NCBI RefSeq assembly: GCF_963082655.1
Contig: NC_081553.1
Location: 20,602,409 to 20,666,408, forward strand
Direction: 5' to 3'
From: Stomoxys calcitrans
Lineage: Eukaryota > Arthropoda > Insecta > Diptera > Muscidae
Length of the DNA stretch: 64,000 bases
Numbering within the stretch: position 1 is the stretch's first letter; every line of letters begins with the position of its first letter. The notes under the pieces are model-generated. The model had not been told where the DNA came from. It saw only the letters and a program-made list of their open reading frames with translations, and ran no database searches. The position numbers were made by a program, and so were the translations under genes. This document shows positions 11,165 to 23,300 of this stretch, piece after piece.

Positions 11165-14100
11165 TAAAAACTAAGTTCTAATACATTAGACACTAAGTTC
11201 TACACCAGAACTACAGTACTACAACAGTAGAACCAAAGTTCTACTACGATAGAACTAAAGTTCTACTAAGGTAGAACCAAAGTTCTACTACGGTAGAACT
11301 TTGGTTCTACGGTAGAACTTTGGTTCTTCTCTACCAGAGAAGAACTTAAGTTCTACTAGAGTTGAACTAAAGTTCTACTAGCGTTCTTCTATAGTAGAAC
11401 CAAAGTTCTACTCTATTAGAACTTTAGTTCTACTCTAGTAGAACTTTAGTTCAACTCTAGTTTAGTTCTACTCAAGTAGAACTTCGGTTCTTCTCTAGTA
11501 GAACTTCGGTTCTACTCTAGTAGAACTTTAGTTCTACTGAAGAAGAGTTCTACTAGAGTAGAAGAGTTCTACTAGAGTAGAACTAAAGTTCTACTACAAT
11601 AATTGGTTCTACCGTGTAGAAATTTAGTTCTACTGTAGTAGAATTTAGGTTTTACAGTAGCATAACTTTTGTTCTACCATAGCTGAACCTTAGTTCTATT
11701 CCACCAGAAATTTGGTTCTACTATAGTAGAACTTTTTGTAAACTTTGGTTCAACCGTAGTAGAACTTTGGTTCTACTGTAGTAGAACCTTGGTTCTACTG
11801 TAGTAAAACTTTGGTTCTACTGCAGTAGAACAAAAGTTATACTACAGTAGAACAAACGTTCTACTGCAGTAGAACAAAAGTTCTACTACGGTTGAACCAA
11901 AGTTCTACTACAGTAGAACCAAAGTTCTACTACAGTAGAACCAAAGTTCTACTACAGTAGAACCAAAGTTCTACTACGGTTGAACCAAAGTTTACAAAAA
12001 GTTCTACTATAGTAGAACCAAATTTCTGGTGGAATAGAACTAAGGTTCAGCTATGGTAGAACAAAAGTTATGCTACTGTAAAACCTAAATTCTACTACAG
12101 TAGAACTAAATTTCTACACGGTAGGACCAATTATTGTAGTAGAACTTTAGTTCTACTCTAGTAGAACTCTTCTACTCTAGTAGAACTCTTCTTCAGTAGA
12201 ACTAAAGTTCTACTAGAGTAGAACTAAAGTTCTACTAGAGTAGAACCGAAGTTCTACTAGAGAAGAACCGAAGTTCAACTTGAGTAGAACTAAACTAGAG
12301 TTGAACTAAAGTTCTACTAGAGTAGAATTAAAGTTCTAATAGAGTAGAACTTTGGTTCTACTATAGAAGAACTCTAGTAGAACTTTAGTTCAACTCTAGT
12401 AGAACTTAAGTTCTTCTCTGGTAGAACTTTAGTTCTACTCAAGTAGAACTTCGGTTCAACTCTAGTAGAACTTCGGATCTACTCTAGTAGAACTTTAGTT
12501 CTACTCCAGTAGAATTTTAGTTCTACTAGGGTCTATTTTAGTTCTACTAGAGTCTAATTTAGTTAGTAGAACTAAAGTTCTATTAGAGTAGAACTAAAGT
12601 TCTACTAGAGTAGAACCGAAGTTCTACTTGAGAGAACTAAAGTTCTATCAGAGAAAAACTAAAGTTCTACTAGAGTTCTACTATAGTAGAACCAAAGTTC
12701 TACTCTAGTAGAACTTTAGTTCTACTCTAGTAGAACTTTAGTTCTACTCTAGTAGAACTTTAGTTCTACTCCAGTAGAACTTTAGTTCTACTCTAGTAGA
12801 ACTTTAGTTCTACTCTAGTAGAACTTCGGTTCTACTCTAGTAGAACTTTGGTTCTACTCTAGTAGAACTTCGGTTCTACTCTAGTAGAACTTTAGTTCTA
12901 CTTTAGTAGAATTTTAGCTCTACTTTAGTAGAACTTTAGTTCTACTCTAGTAGAATTTTAGTTCTACTCTAGTAGAATTTTAGTTCTACTCTAGTAGAAT
13001 TTTAGTTCTACTCTAGTAGAACTTTAGTTCTGCTCTAGTAGAACTTTAGTTCTACTCTAGTAGAACTTTAGTTCTACTCTAGTAGAACTTTAGTTCTACT
13101 CTAGTAGAACTTAAGTTCTACTCTAGGAGAACTTTAGTTCTACTCTAGTAGAACTTTAGTTCTACTCTAGTAGAACTTTAGTTCTACTCTAGTAGAACTT
13201 TAGTTCTACTCTAGTAGAACTTTAGTTTTACTCTAGTAGGACTTTAGTTCTACTCTAGTAGAACTTCGGTTCTACTCTAGTAGAACTTCGGTTCTACTCT
13301 AGTAGAACTTCGGTTCTACTCTAGTAGAACTTCGGTTCTACTCTAGTAGAACTTCGGTTCTACTCTAGTAGAACTTCGGTTCTTCTCTAGTAGAACTTCG
13401 GTTCTACTCTAGTATAACTTCGGTTCTATTCTAGTATAACTTCGGTTCTATTCTAGTAGAACTTCGGTTCTACTCTAGTAGAACTTTAGTTCTATTCTAG
13501 TAGAACTTTAGTTCTACTCTAGTAGAACTTTAGTTCTACTCTAGTAGAACTTTAGTTCTACTCTAGTAGAACTTTAGTTCTATTCTAGTAGAACTTTAGT
13601 TCTACTCTAGTAGAACTTTAGTTCTACTCTAGTAGAACTTTAGTTCTACTCTAGTAGAACTTTTGTTCTACTCTAGTAGAACTTTATTTCCACTCTAGTA
13701 GAAGTATAGTTCTACTCTAGTAGAACTTTTGTTCTACTCTAGTAGAACTTTAGTTCTACTCTAGTAGAACTTTAGTTCTACTTTAGTAGAACTTTAGTTC
13801 TACTCTAGTAGAACTTTAGTTCTACTCTAGTAGAAGTTTAGTTCTACTCTAGTAAAACTTTAATTCTACTCTAGTAGAACTTTAGATCTATCCTAGTAGA
13901 ACTTTAGTTCTACTCTAGTAGAACTTTAGTTCTACTCTAGTGGAACTTTAGTTCTACTCCAGTAGATCTTTAGTTCTACTCCAGTAGATCTTTAGTTCTA
14001 CTCCAGTAGAACTTTAGTTCTACTCTAGTAGAACTTTAGTTCTACTCTAGTAGAACTTTAGTTCTACTCTAGTAGAACTTTAGTTCCACACTAGTAGAAC

Positions 14101-14900
14101 TTTAGTTCTACTCTAGTAGAACTTCGGTTCTACTAGGGTAGAACTTCGGTTCTACTCTAGTAGAACTTTGGTTCTACTCTAGTAGAACTTCGGTTCTACT
14201 CTAGTAGAACTTTGGTTCTACTCTAGTAGAACTTTAGTTCTACTCTAGTAGAACTTTAGTTCTACTCTAGTAGAACTTTAGTTCTACTCTAGTAGGACTT
14301 TAGTTCTACTCTAGTAGGACTTTAGTTCTACTCTAGTAGAACTTTAGTTCTTCTCTAGAAGAACTTTAGTTCTACTCTAGTAGAACTTAAGTTCTACTCC
14401 AGTTGAACTTTAGTTCTCCTCCAGTAGAAATTTAGTTCTACTTTAGTAGAACTTTAGTTCTACTTTAGTAGAACTTTAGTTCCACACTAGTAGAACTTTA
14501 GTTCTACTCTAGTAGAACTTTAGTTCTACTCTAGTAGAACTTTAGTTCCTCTCTAGTAGAACTTTAGTTCTACTCTAGTAGAACTTTAGTTCCACACTAG
14601 TAGAACTTTAGTTCTACTCTAGTAGAACTTTGGTTCTACTCTAGTAGAACTTCGGTTCTACTCTAGTAGAACTTTAGTTCTACTCTAGTAGAACTTTAGT
14701 TCCACACTAGTAGAACTTTAGTTCTACTCTAGTAGAACTTTAGTTCTACTCTAGTAGAACTTTAGTTCTACTCTAGTAGAACTTTAGTTCTACTCTAGTA
14801 GAACTTTAGTTCTACTCCAGTAGAACTTTAGTTCTACTCCAGTAGAACTTTGGTTCTACTACAGGAAAGCCCAAGTTCTATTACAATAGAACTATAGATG
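11165..14900. repeat. 22-bp dyad-symmetric tandem array (~3.7 kb)
   Basis: The unit is GTTCTACTCTAGTAGAAC plus TTTA. Each unit is nearly self-complementary: 8-bp arms GTTCTACT/AGTAGAAC around CT. The spacer alternates between TTTA and TTCG subtypes, with a run of TTCG units at about 13,255-13,480. The direction of the asymmetric parts flips several times before about 12,700 and is then uniform. Stop codons (TAG) are built into the unit, so it is non-coding. Confidence 0.95.
11330..12425. repeat. Large inverted repeat within the 22-bp array
   Basis: Sequence from about 11,330 to 11,760 is the reverse complement of about 11,985 to 12,425, including many private variants. For example ttttTGTAAAC at 11,733-11,742 pairs with its complement at 11,991-12,000, and ctaccagag at 11,331 pairs with ctctggtag at 12,416-12,424. 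The two anchors imply centres that differ by 11 bp, so one arm has gained or lost one 22-bp unit. The centre near 11,867 is itself palindromic, so the whole could fold into a stem of about half a kilobase. Confidence 0.85.
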
Positions 14901-16299
14901 TTTCTACCACAGGTTGTGACGAATTGTGTTTTGAGATTATTATTAGACAATTTTACATTGTTCCTTAGGTAAATGGTCATATCTGTAAGTAACAATTCAA
15001 TAGTTTCCATGGCTTTAACTTACCACCAAGTACACATTGAACAAAAATAGATTAGAAGAAGGTCTTCTTAATTGCCAGCACCCTCTAGTCAAAGCAAAAT
15101 ACAATCACACACATAAGCACACATTATAGTAGTGGTACATAATCGCACATAACATGTGACCGTGTGCAAGTACTGTATATTTCGGGACATATTCTACATT
15201 GTACGCTGTTGTACGGTGTAGTGAAATAAGGCGCCTTATCTCAATCTTTACACATGGTTAGAGCCGGCCTTTTAATTGTTGTATACGACAACGACAGCTA
15301 CGGGCAACATCATTTACACCAAGGTAGTAGCGTATGTACTTCTCCATAGTAGCCCATAATAATGAAGGCATTGGTTACAGCGACGGCATCGTCAACTTCG
15401 GCGTTAACTCTCCAATGTGCAATTGCAACCACCGAGCGCATTTAGCGCAAACTAAAACAGCAGCTTTAGCTTCGTACTTCATAATATGACATATGAGGCA
15501 TTACGTTTTTTGGGGGGCTGCTAAAAAATCCACCATGGCTAATGATGGTCAACAATTGCCACCACAATAGTGTAGTAGTCCAATGAAATGGAAAAGAAAG
15601 TTTTGCAGTAGACTCTGCCCTAGGGGCACCTTGAACTACGAGGCTACTTTTTCGGCTCAATTAAATACCCTCCTTCTCTCACTCAGTAATTATCTCATTG
15701 CATAGAAGAAGGGAAACAATAGTAGTTTCCCTTCTAGACCCTCACCTCCCCCGCCCGCCTTGACCCTCAACTTGAGTGTCATTCCATCACATGCCTGCTT
15801 GCCTGTCTGCTTGTCTGCCTGTCTGCTTGTCTGCCTGTCTGCCTGCCTGCCTGCTTGGTTTCATGTGCTGACACCGTCGACGCATTTGTCATCAATTATG
15901 GACGACATTGCACTGCCGCAGCAGAATGCAACTTAAACGTGTAATTACACATTTATGTATGTTGTCCGCTTGATTCATTCGTGTCTCCAATGTCGCTTGG
16001 GTTTTGTTGTACCTTCCCAATGAAAATCAAATGGACGGGCTAGGGAAAAATGCAATTGAAATTTGAAATAACATTGGCGTTAATTTTAACGCAAATAATT
16101 CTCACATGCAAGAAGGTCGTTTTAATTTTTGACAAAACGCTTGTTTGTTCCTGAAAGAAAAAAAAAATGGTAGGTTTCAAGATTTAGAATTTCATTAATT
16201 CAAAAGCGGAAATGCAAATTGAACATGCATCTGTCTAATAGTGCTTTCGGAAAGGTTATACTTAACAGAATCTATCTACTATTATAATCTAAATAAGGT
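14901..16299. other. No gene recognised; CTGC/CTGT microsatellite
   Basis: Unique-looking sequence. A pure CTGC/CTGT/CTTG tetranucleotide tract runs from about 15,789 to 15,858. Frames are short and show no domain. Confidence 0.5.
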
Positions 16300-16720
16300 T
16301 ACTTATACTACAGTAGAAAAAGGTTTTACTAAAATAGTTCCAAAGTTCTACTAAAATAGAACCAAAGTTTTACTAACCCAAACAAAAGTTATTCTATAAT
16401 AGATCATAGAGTAGAACAATAGTTTTACCACAAAACTATAGTTGAACAAAAGTTCTATTGAGTTGCCCAAAAAGTAATTGCGGATTTTTGTAAAAGAAAG
16501 TAAATGCATTTTTAATAAAACTTAGAATGAACTTTAATCAAATATACTTTTTTTACACTTTTTTTCTAAAGCAAGCTAAAAGTTACGGCTGATAACTGAC
16601 AGAAGAAATAATGCAATTACAGAGTCACAAGCTTTGAAAAAATTTGTCAACGCCGGCAACTTTTTGGGCAACCCATACTATAGTAGAACCAAATTAGAAT
16701 CAAACTTTCAATAAGCTTAC
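16300..16720. repeat. Decayed 22-bp repeat copies flanking a MITE
   Basis: Scattered units (tactacagtagaa, agttctactaaaatagaacc, tatagtagaacc) resemble the 11-15 kb array. The MITE at 16,458-16,675 sits inside one of them: the bases on its two sides (agttcta and tatagtagaacc) join into a normal unit once the MITE and one TA are removed. Confidence 0.65.
16458..16675. mobile_element. Mariner-derived MITE, copy 1 (218 bp)
   Basis: Its ends are the inverted repeat TTGAGTTGCCCAAAAAGTAA and TTTTTGGGCAACCCA (right end degraded). TA flanks both sides (16,456-57 and 16,676-77), the mariner/Tc1 target duplication. Its first ~90 bp match the mariner fragment at 20.6 kb that still carries transposase, so it is an internally deleted derivative. 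No coding capacity. Confidence 0.85.
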
Positions 16721-16726
16721 ACCCAG

Positions 16727-17182
16727 AGAAAGTGGCCTGTTGATTTCAGCAAACACTGTCTGCTGATATTACATTCCAATTTTTAATCCTTTGGAATCCA
16801 TACAAAATTTGTTAACAATTGAGGCCTTGGGCCATTTATAACAATAATTGCCAAAAATAAGCATTAATTTTTTATTTAAAAGCATACCTATAATAGCAGT
16901 AGTTATTTTTTCTGCTGTTATTTAAATTTGACCAAAATTTAGCAAATTGTAGAAAGTTGGAAGATATTTTGCATTATATGCTTGAAACTTTGAAAGATAT
17001 GATGGAATATAAAAATTTTTAAAATATTTATGTTAGTTTTGATTTTTTTTTAACTTTTTTCCATTTGAAACTAACGGAAATGTTTGCTGTTTTAGCAAAA
17101 ATTACTGCTGTTCGATTTCAGCTAACTTTCTGCTGTTACAGCAAACATTTCTGCTGTTTTTACTAACAAATTTCTGTGAGTT
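16727..17182. mobile_element. Candidate small TIR element with CTGCTG/CAGCAG motifs
   Basis: The left end reads ACCCAGAGAAAGTGGCCTG; the right end, reverse complemented, reads ACTCACAGAAATTTGTTAG, an imperfect match. Just inside both ends lie CAGCAAACA and TGCTG motifs repeated in inverted orientation. No target duplication is obvious and superfamily is unassigned. It could instead be chance AT-rich sequence. Confidence 0.35.
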
Positions 17183-17290
17183 TGGAATAAACTGAGATTT
17201 GGTTTTTCTGTACTACTCTCTAATGTAGTCGAATTTTTGTTTCTTTCCTAGAAGTATCAATTTCTTTCTTAAGGAAAAAGTGAAAAAAAA

Positions 17291-18410
17291 AACAAGTAAA
17301 AAGGCCTTAAGTTCGGCCTGGCTGAACTTTGGATACCCACCACCTCGGGTATATATGTAAACCCCCTTTCGTCACAATCCGGTGAAAATTGGATAACTTA
17401 AGCACCCAAATTCGGCACGGACATTGAGTGGTCTTATAAATATAAGTCACTCTGAATTCTGTATTTCAAATTTCAACAAAATCGGGGAATAAATGAAGCT
17501 TTTATGAGCTTCAGACCCTTAACCGGCATTTTGGTCTATATGACAGCTATATCTAAATACAGTCTTATTCTTACCATATTTGGGTCGGATGGCGGGTGGG
17601 CTAAAACTACTCATTGTTTTAAATTTCAGCGAAATTGGATATAAAATAAAGCTTTCATGGGCTTCAGACCCTTAATCGGGGAGATCGGTCTATATGGCAG
17701 CTATATCTAAATATAGTCCGATCTGAACCATACTTAGTTCAGATGTCGGGAGGCTTAAAATAATCAACTGTTTCAAATTTAAGCGAAATCGGATATAAAA
17801 GATAGCTTTCATGGGCTTCAGACCCTTTATCGGGAGATCGATCAATATGGCAGCTATATCTTAATATAGTCCGATCTGAACCATATTTGGGTCAGATGTT
17901 GGTAGGCTTAAAATAATCAACCGTTTCAAATTTCAGCGAATTTGGGCAATAATTAAAGATTTTATGGTCATCAGACCCATTTTTTGGAGATCGGTTTATA
18001 TGGCAGCTATATCTAAATATAGTCCGATCTGAACCATATTTAGTCCCAATGTCAGGAGGCTTGAAATAACTCACTGTTGCAAATTTCAGCGAAATCGGGT
18101 AATAAATAAAGCTTTTATCGGCTTCAGACCCTTTATCAGGAGATCGGTTTATATGGCAGCTATATCTAAATATAATCCGATCCAAACCATATTTAAGATG
18201 GATGTCGGGAGACCTAGAACTACCCACGGTTTCAAATTTCCGCGAAATCGTATAATAAATAAAGCTTTTATGGGCTTCAGACCCTTTATCGGGAGATCGG
18301 TCTATATGGCAGCTATATCTAAATATAGTCCGATCTGAACCATATTTAGTTCAGTTGTCGGGAAGCCTAAAACTACTCACTGTTTCAAATTTCAGTGAGA
18401 AAGGATACAA
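17291..18410 (+). mobile_element. Family B tandem-core element, truncated
   Basis: The head acaagtaaaaaggccttaag, a decayed palindrome (ttcggcctggctgaa) and tggatacccaccacctcgg define family B. The core repeats the tatggcagctatatctaaat / agtccgatctgaacc block with intervening 'gggcttcagaccctt' sequence at roughly 150-bp spacing. It breaks off where another family B head begins. Confidence 0.8.
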
Positions 18411-18782
18411 AAACCAAATAAAAAGGCATTAAGTTCGGCCGGGCCGAACTTTGGATACCCACCACGGTTATATATGTAAACCACCTTTCATCAAAATCCG
18501 GACCGATCGTAGTGAAATTGAAGAAGGATGTCGAAGGGCCTAACACAACTCACTGTCCCAAATTTCGGCGACATCGGACAATAAATGCGCCTTTTATGGC
18601 CCCATAGCCTAAAATCGGTCTATATGGCGGCTATATCCAAATCTGAACCGATCTGTGCCATATTGCAGAAGTATGTCAAGGGGCTTAACTTAACTCAATG
18701 TCCCAAATATTGGCGACATCGGACAATAAATGCGCCTTTTATGGGCCCAAAACCTTAAATCGACAGATCGGTCTACATTTCT
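18411..18782 (+). mobile_element. Family B head and about two core units
   Basis: A second family B head, with the intact palindrome TTCGGCCGGGCCGAA, starts in mid-unit of the preceding copy and continues for about two core units. It then meets a family A element in the opposite orientation near 18,783. Confidence 0.75.
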
Positions 18783-19739
18783 CATTTCTTGTAATACCTC
18801 GAAATATGTGACCCCATAAAGTATAGATATTCTTGATCGTCATAACATTTCAAGTCGATCTAGCCATGTCCGTCCGTCGGTCCAAAGCACTCTAACTTTC
18901 GAAGGGTGAAACTAAGCACTTGAAATTTTGCACGAATACTTCGTATTAGTGTAGGTCAGTTGGGATTGTAAATGGGCCATATCAGTCCATGTTTTTGTAT
19001 AGCTGCCATACAAACCGATCTTGGATCTTGACTTCTTGAGTCACTAGAGGGCGCAATTTTCACCCGATTAGGCTGAAATTTTTGCATGAGGTGTTTTGTT
19101 TTGATTTCCAATAGCTGAACTAAGTGCCCATAACCTGATATAGCTGTCATATAACCGATCTGGGGCCTTGACTCTCTGGAGGGCGCAATTCCTATCCGAT
19201 TTGGCTGAAATTTTACATGAGATGTTTTGTTATGACATCCCACAACTGTGTAAAGTATGGTCAAATTCGGTCCATAACTTGATAAAGCTGCCATATAAGC
19301 CGATCCTGGATCTTGACATCTTGAGCCTCTAGAGGGCACAATTTCTATCCGATTTGGCTGAATTTTTGCAAGAGATGTTTTGATATAACTTACAATAACT
19401 GTGCTTAGTATGGCGCAAATCGGTAAATAACCTGATATAGCTGCCATATCAACCAATCTGGGATATTGACTTCTCATCCGATTTAGCAGAACTTTTGTAC
19501 ATCGGCTTCTCTCATGACCTTCAACATACGTGTCTAATATGGTCTGAATCGATCAATAGCTTGATACAGCTCCCATATAAATCTATCTCCCGATAATAAT
19601 ATATATATAATATAGCTCCAATAGCATAACAGATCTATTGAATATTCTCTGTTTGCCTAAAAAGCAATACCGCGGATAGAACTTGACAAATGCGATCCAT
19701 GGTGGAGGGTATATAAGATTCGGTCCAATTTGGCCTACT
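18783..19739 (-). mobile_element. Family A element, minus strand
   Basis: The tail (cctcgaaatatgtgacccc, catgtccgtccgtc) lies at the left and the head (gcgatccatggtggagggta, then a decayed palindrome) at the right. Several core units lie between. The 173-codon minus frame at 18,956-19,477 is a translation of the 51-codon core unit and not a gene. Confidence 0.8.
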
Positions 19740-19740
19740 C

Positions 19741-20235
19741 CTTACAACTTTTCGGCCGGTATCTCACGAATAAATGCTTCAAAGTTGTCTTCCAATGGAC
19801 TGGTCTGTATAGAAAAAAGCTCTAAGCCCCACAAAAAATAGTCTAAAGGCTTTAAAATGCACGATCTCGGCGGCCAATTGACCGGTCCCGAATGTGAAAT
19901 AATATGTTCACCGAACTCGCCTCTTAATAAGTCCATTGTTACGCGTACTGTGTGGCATGTGGCACCGTCTTGTTGAAACCACATGTCATGCAAGACAAGC
20001 TCTTGTATTTTGGGCAAAAAAAAAGTTGGATATCATCTCACGGTGGCGCTCACCATTCACTGCTACGTTACGCTTCGCATCATCTTTGAAGAAGTACGGT
20101 CCAATGATGCCACCAGCCTATAAACCGCACCAAACTGTTACCTTCTCTAAATACATTGGTAGCTCTTGCAATGCTTCTGGCTGATCTTCACTCCAAAATC
20201 GACAATTCTTCTCATATGGTGCATAATGATCCCGT
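19741..20235 (-). pseudogene. Mariner transposase remnant, DD41D (rosa-like) type
   Basis: The minus-strand frame 19,742-20,017 contains MWFQQDGATCHT and PLDYFLWG, the second and third catalytic-Asp regions of mariner-type transposases. I count 41 residues between the Asp of QQD and the Asp of PLD, which is the spacing of the rosa/DD41D group and distinguishes it from DD34D mariner. Upstream coding (to about 20,235) is readable only with frameshifts. The first catalytic Asp region and the DNA-binding domain are missing. It ends against a family C repeat and is certainly inactive. Confidence 0.8.
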
Positions 20236-22471
20236 GGTGAAAATAGGCTACTACATTTTTTGATATCTTAAGGGGGAGCGGACCCTCCCCCTTACCCTAT
20301 TTTTCAGAAACGCCAGATCTCGGAGATGGGTGGTGCGATTTAAGCGAAATTTTGTGTGCTATCATATAGTACCCTAAAAATAAAAATTTGGTATCTAAAT
20401 TTCGGATGGGGTACCTAGGGGGGCCGGCCCATCCCAAAACCTACCAAATATATATATACATCAATCACGACAATATGGGACTCAAATGAAAGGTATTTAA
20501 GATTAGAAAACTTATCTGATATCCAATTGTTGGACCAAGTGTTTGGGGGACCACTCCAAGCCCCAAAACACCTCTAAATCGGACATAGGGTTGCCCAGAA
20601 AGTAATTGCGGATTTTTTAAAAGAAAGTAAATGCATTTTTAATAAAACTTAGAATGAACTTTAATCAAATATATAATTGCCATTTTGTTCGATAATCTTT
20701 TGCCATCTTCCTGGCAAATTTGGTATTCCACGCTCATAGAACTTCTGGCCTTTATCTGCAAAAAACTGAACCAAGTGCGATTTTATAGCCTCATCATTGC
20801 CGAAAGTTTTACCATTTAAGGAGTTCTGCAAAGATCGAAATAAATGGTAGTCTGATGGTGCAAGGTCAGGGCTATATGGTGGATGCATCAAAAGTTCCAA
20901 AGTTTTTTGGCGATATCTGATATTGATATCTGAAGGGGGAGCGGAGCGGACCCTTCCCCTTATCCTAATTTTCAGAAACGCCAGATCTCGGAGATGAGTT
21001 GAACGATTTAAGCGAAATTTTGTGTGCTATCGTATAGTACCCTAAAAATAAAAAATTTGGTATCCAAATTTCGGAGGGGGTACCTAGGGGGGCCGCCCCA
21101 CCCAAACCTAACCTAACTAATATATATTTAGACCAATCACGACAATATGGGACTCAAATGAAAGGTATTAAGATTAGAAAACGTATCTGATATCCAATTG
21201 TTGGACCAAGTGTTTGGGGGACCACCCCCACCCCAAAACACCCCTGCATCAGACATATTTACCGACCATGGCAATATGGGACTCAAATGAAAGCTATTTG
21301 CGAGTAGAATACGAATCGGATAACCAATTTTGGGACAAAGTTTCTGGGGATCCACCCCTTCCCCAAAACACCCCCCCAACAGGACTTATTTACTGACCAT
21401 GGCAATATGGGGCTTATATAGAAGGTATTTGAGTGTAGAATACGAATCTCATATCTAGGCCGCCTATCCCCGAGAACATCCCCCACAGAAGACAAATTTA
21501 CGAGCATAGCAATATGGGGCTCAAATGAAAGGTCTTTGGAAGTAAAGCACGAATCTGATATCAATGTTCGGAAAAAGTGTCCAAGGGGCCACCCCACCCC
21601 CATAACACCAACCAAATAGGAAGTATTTGCTGACCATTGCAATATGAGGCTCAAATAAGAGGTATTTTAGAGTAGAACACGAATCTGGTATACATTTTCA
21701 AAGCCAAGTCACTCAGTGGCCACCCCATCCCCCAAAATACCCCCCAAACCGGTCATGTTTGCCGACTATGGAAAAATGGAGCTCAAATGAAGGGTATTTG
21801 GGAGTAGACCATGAATCTGTTATCAACATTCGGGACCAACTGTCTATGGGACATCCCACCACCATAACAACCCCCAAGTAGGACGTATTTGCTCACCAAG
21901 ACAATTTGGGTCTTTAAGACAGTGGAGCTCGATATTCATAGTTTTTAGGGCCCATATCCCAAACCGGATATATTTGCTGGCTTTTGAGATTAGAAAACAA
22001 ATTTGATATCCAATTTTGAGGCCAATGGCAATATGGGGCTCAAATATATGAGACTAGAGCACGTTGCTGATATATTTTCAGGGCTTAGTGATTGGGAGAG
22101 TGGGTGACTCAACGAATGGTATTTGAGAGAAGAGCATGATGCTGATATTTTTACAGGGCCAAGTGTCTAGGGGACCACCTCATGCCCGAAAACAGCCCTA
22201 ACTCAGACATCATGAGAATATCGGGCTGAAATAAAGTATTTTAAGAATGGAGTTCATCTACATTCAAACTTTAATTCGTAGACCAATAAAGATCATATGG
22301 GATTCAGATAAAGGCACTTTTATTGTTAAACTGTTAGTCAAGCGATATACTATTTTTGTAGCATGGTATTTCACTAAAAGCTCTTTAATTGTCGAAAATA
22401 AATATTCCAAAAAAAATTTGTTCCATATAAAGTAAAAGAAAGCGCAGCGAAGCGGGCCCGGTCCAGCTAGT
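20226..22471. mobile_element. Family C tandem-core element, interrupted
   Basis: It starts with gtggtgaaaatagg...ctacattttttgatatc and ends in gcgcagcgaagcgggcccgg + ctagt. Between are tandem units of roughly 130 bp, each with 'caatatgggactcaaatgaa', a 'gaatctgatatc' block and a C-rich 'ccaccccaccccc' block. A mariner fragment interrupts the left part at 20,587-20,911 and the start sequence repeats after it (about 20,912). Short frames are translations of the unit. The superfamily is unknown to me. Confidence 0.75.
20587..20911 (-). mobile_element. Mariner (DD34D) fragment with transposase C-terminus
   Basis: The left end carries the same inverted repeat as the MITEs (gggttgcccagaaagtaatt). 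The minus-strand frame 20,661-20,900 reads PPYSPDLAPSDYHLFRSLQ and continues to a stop; this is the conserved mariner block with the last catalytic Asp (in APSDYHLF). The other two catalytic Asp residues and the right end are missing. Its terminal ~90 bp are shared with the three MITEs, so this is a relative of their autonomous parent. Confidence 0.88.
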
Positions 22472-23300
22472 CCCCTATAATTCAAAAAAAAACATTTCTA
22501 CTTTGAAATTTTCACTTAAATCATGAAGAAATTAAGGATGAAAGGCAACTCTACACAAAAAAAATTAATGCAGAATTTACCTTAGCGAAGTCTAAACTTG
22601 AAATTTTCCGCTTCATTAGCAAACATTAATCCAGAAGGTATATATTTCTAATTCAGACCTTCTTCCACATTCCATTGCTTAATCCCTTAGCCAATTTCGC
22701 AAATACCACCCTAAAATTCACGACTTTTTTTCCCCATGAATATCCACCCAAGCCTTCACAAAAGGTTTCTAAAGGATCAAGGACATTTCCCATTAATCTC
22801 AAATGCTTCATTGAAATCATCGATTGCATTCGATTGTCTGAAATCACAATTGCAATCATAGTTGAACAAATGATAAATGCTGTCCAAATATTCCCGCATT
22901 TAATTCAATTGGCATTTTTGCTCAATAAAAATGATCTCTTGAGTATAAATCTTTTCAAATATTTAATCTGGAATTAGTGAATTTGTTCATACTTATCTTT
23001 TGAATTGAATTTGAAAATGTCGAATAGAAAATCCCATTGGCTATTGTATGGAATTAGTTGCCGCAAACAAAGTTACTCTTGAAATGCGCATGCGCATGAG
23101 CATTATTGTTGTGTAATTGATCTGGGGTTCTAAGCCGATTGCGGTTATCCTTAATGCCTACTGAATTCTAGGACATTCACAAAGCATATGTGCAGTTGGT
23201 ATTTTAGAAAAAAACAGACTTTTTTCGTTGACACATAAGTTAAAACCGTTACATAGTTCAAAGTAGATGTACAAAAATCCCTGTGTGTTTCATAAAAATC
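22472..23300. other. No gene recognised
   Basis: Unique-looking AT-rich sequence between two family C elements. Overlapping short frames (22,653-22,859 minus; 22,675-22,977 plus) show no domain I recognise. Confidence 0.5.

Noticed and set aside
898..14900. CRISPR array
   Set aside because: Units are contiguous tandem repeats without unique spacers, no cas genes, and the DNA is of animal type.
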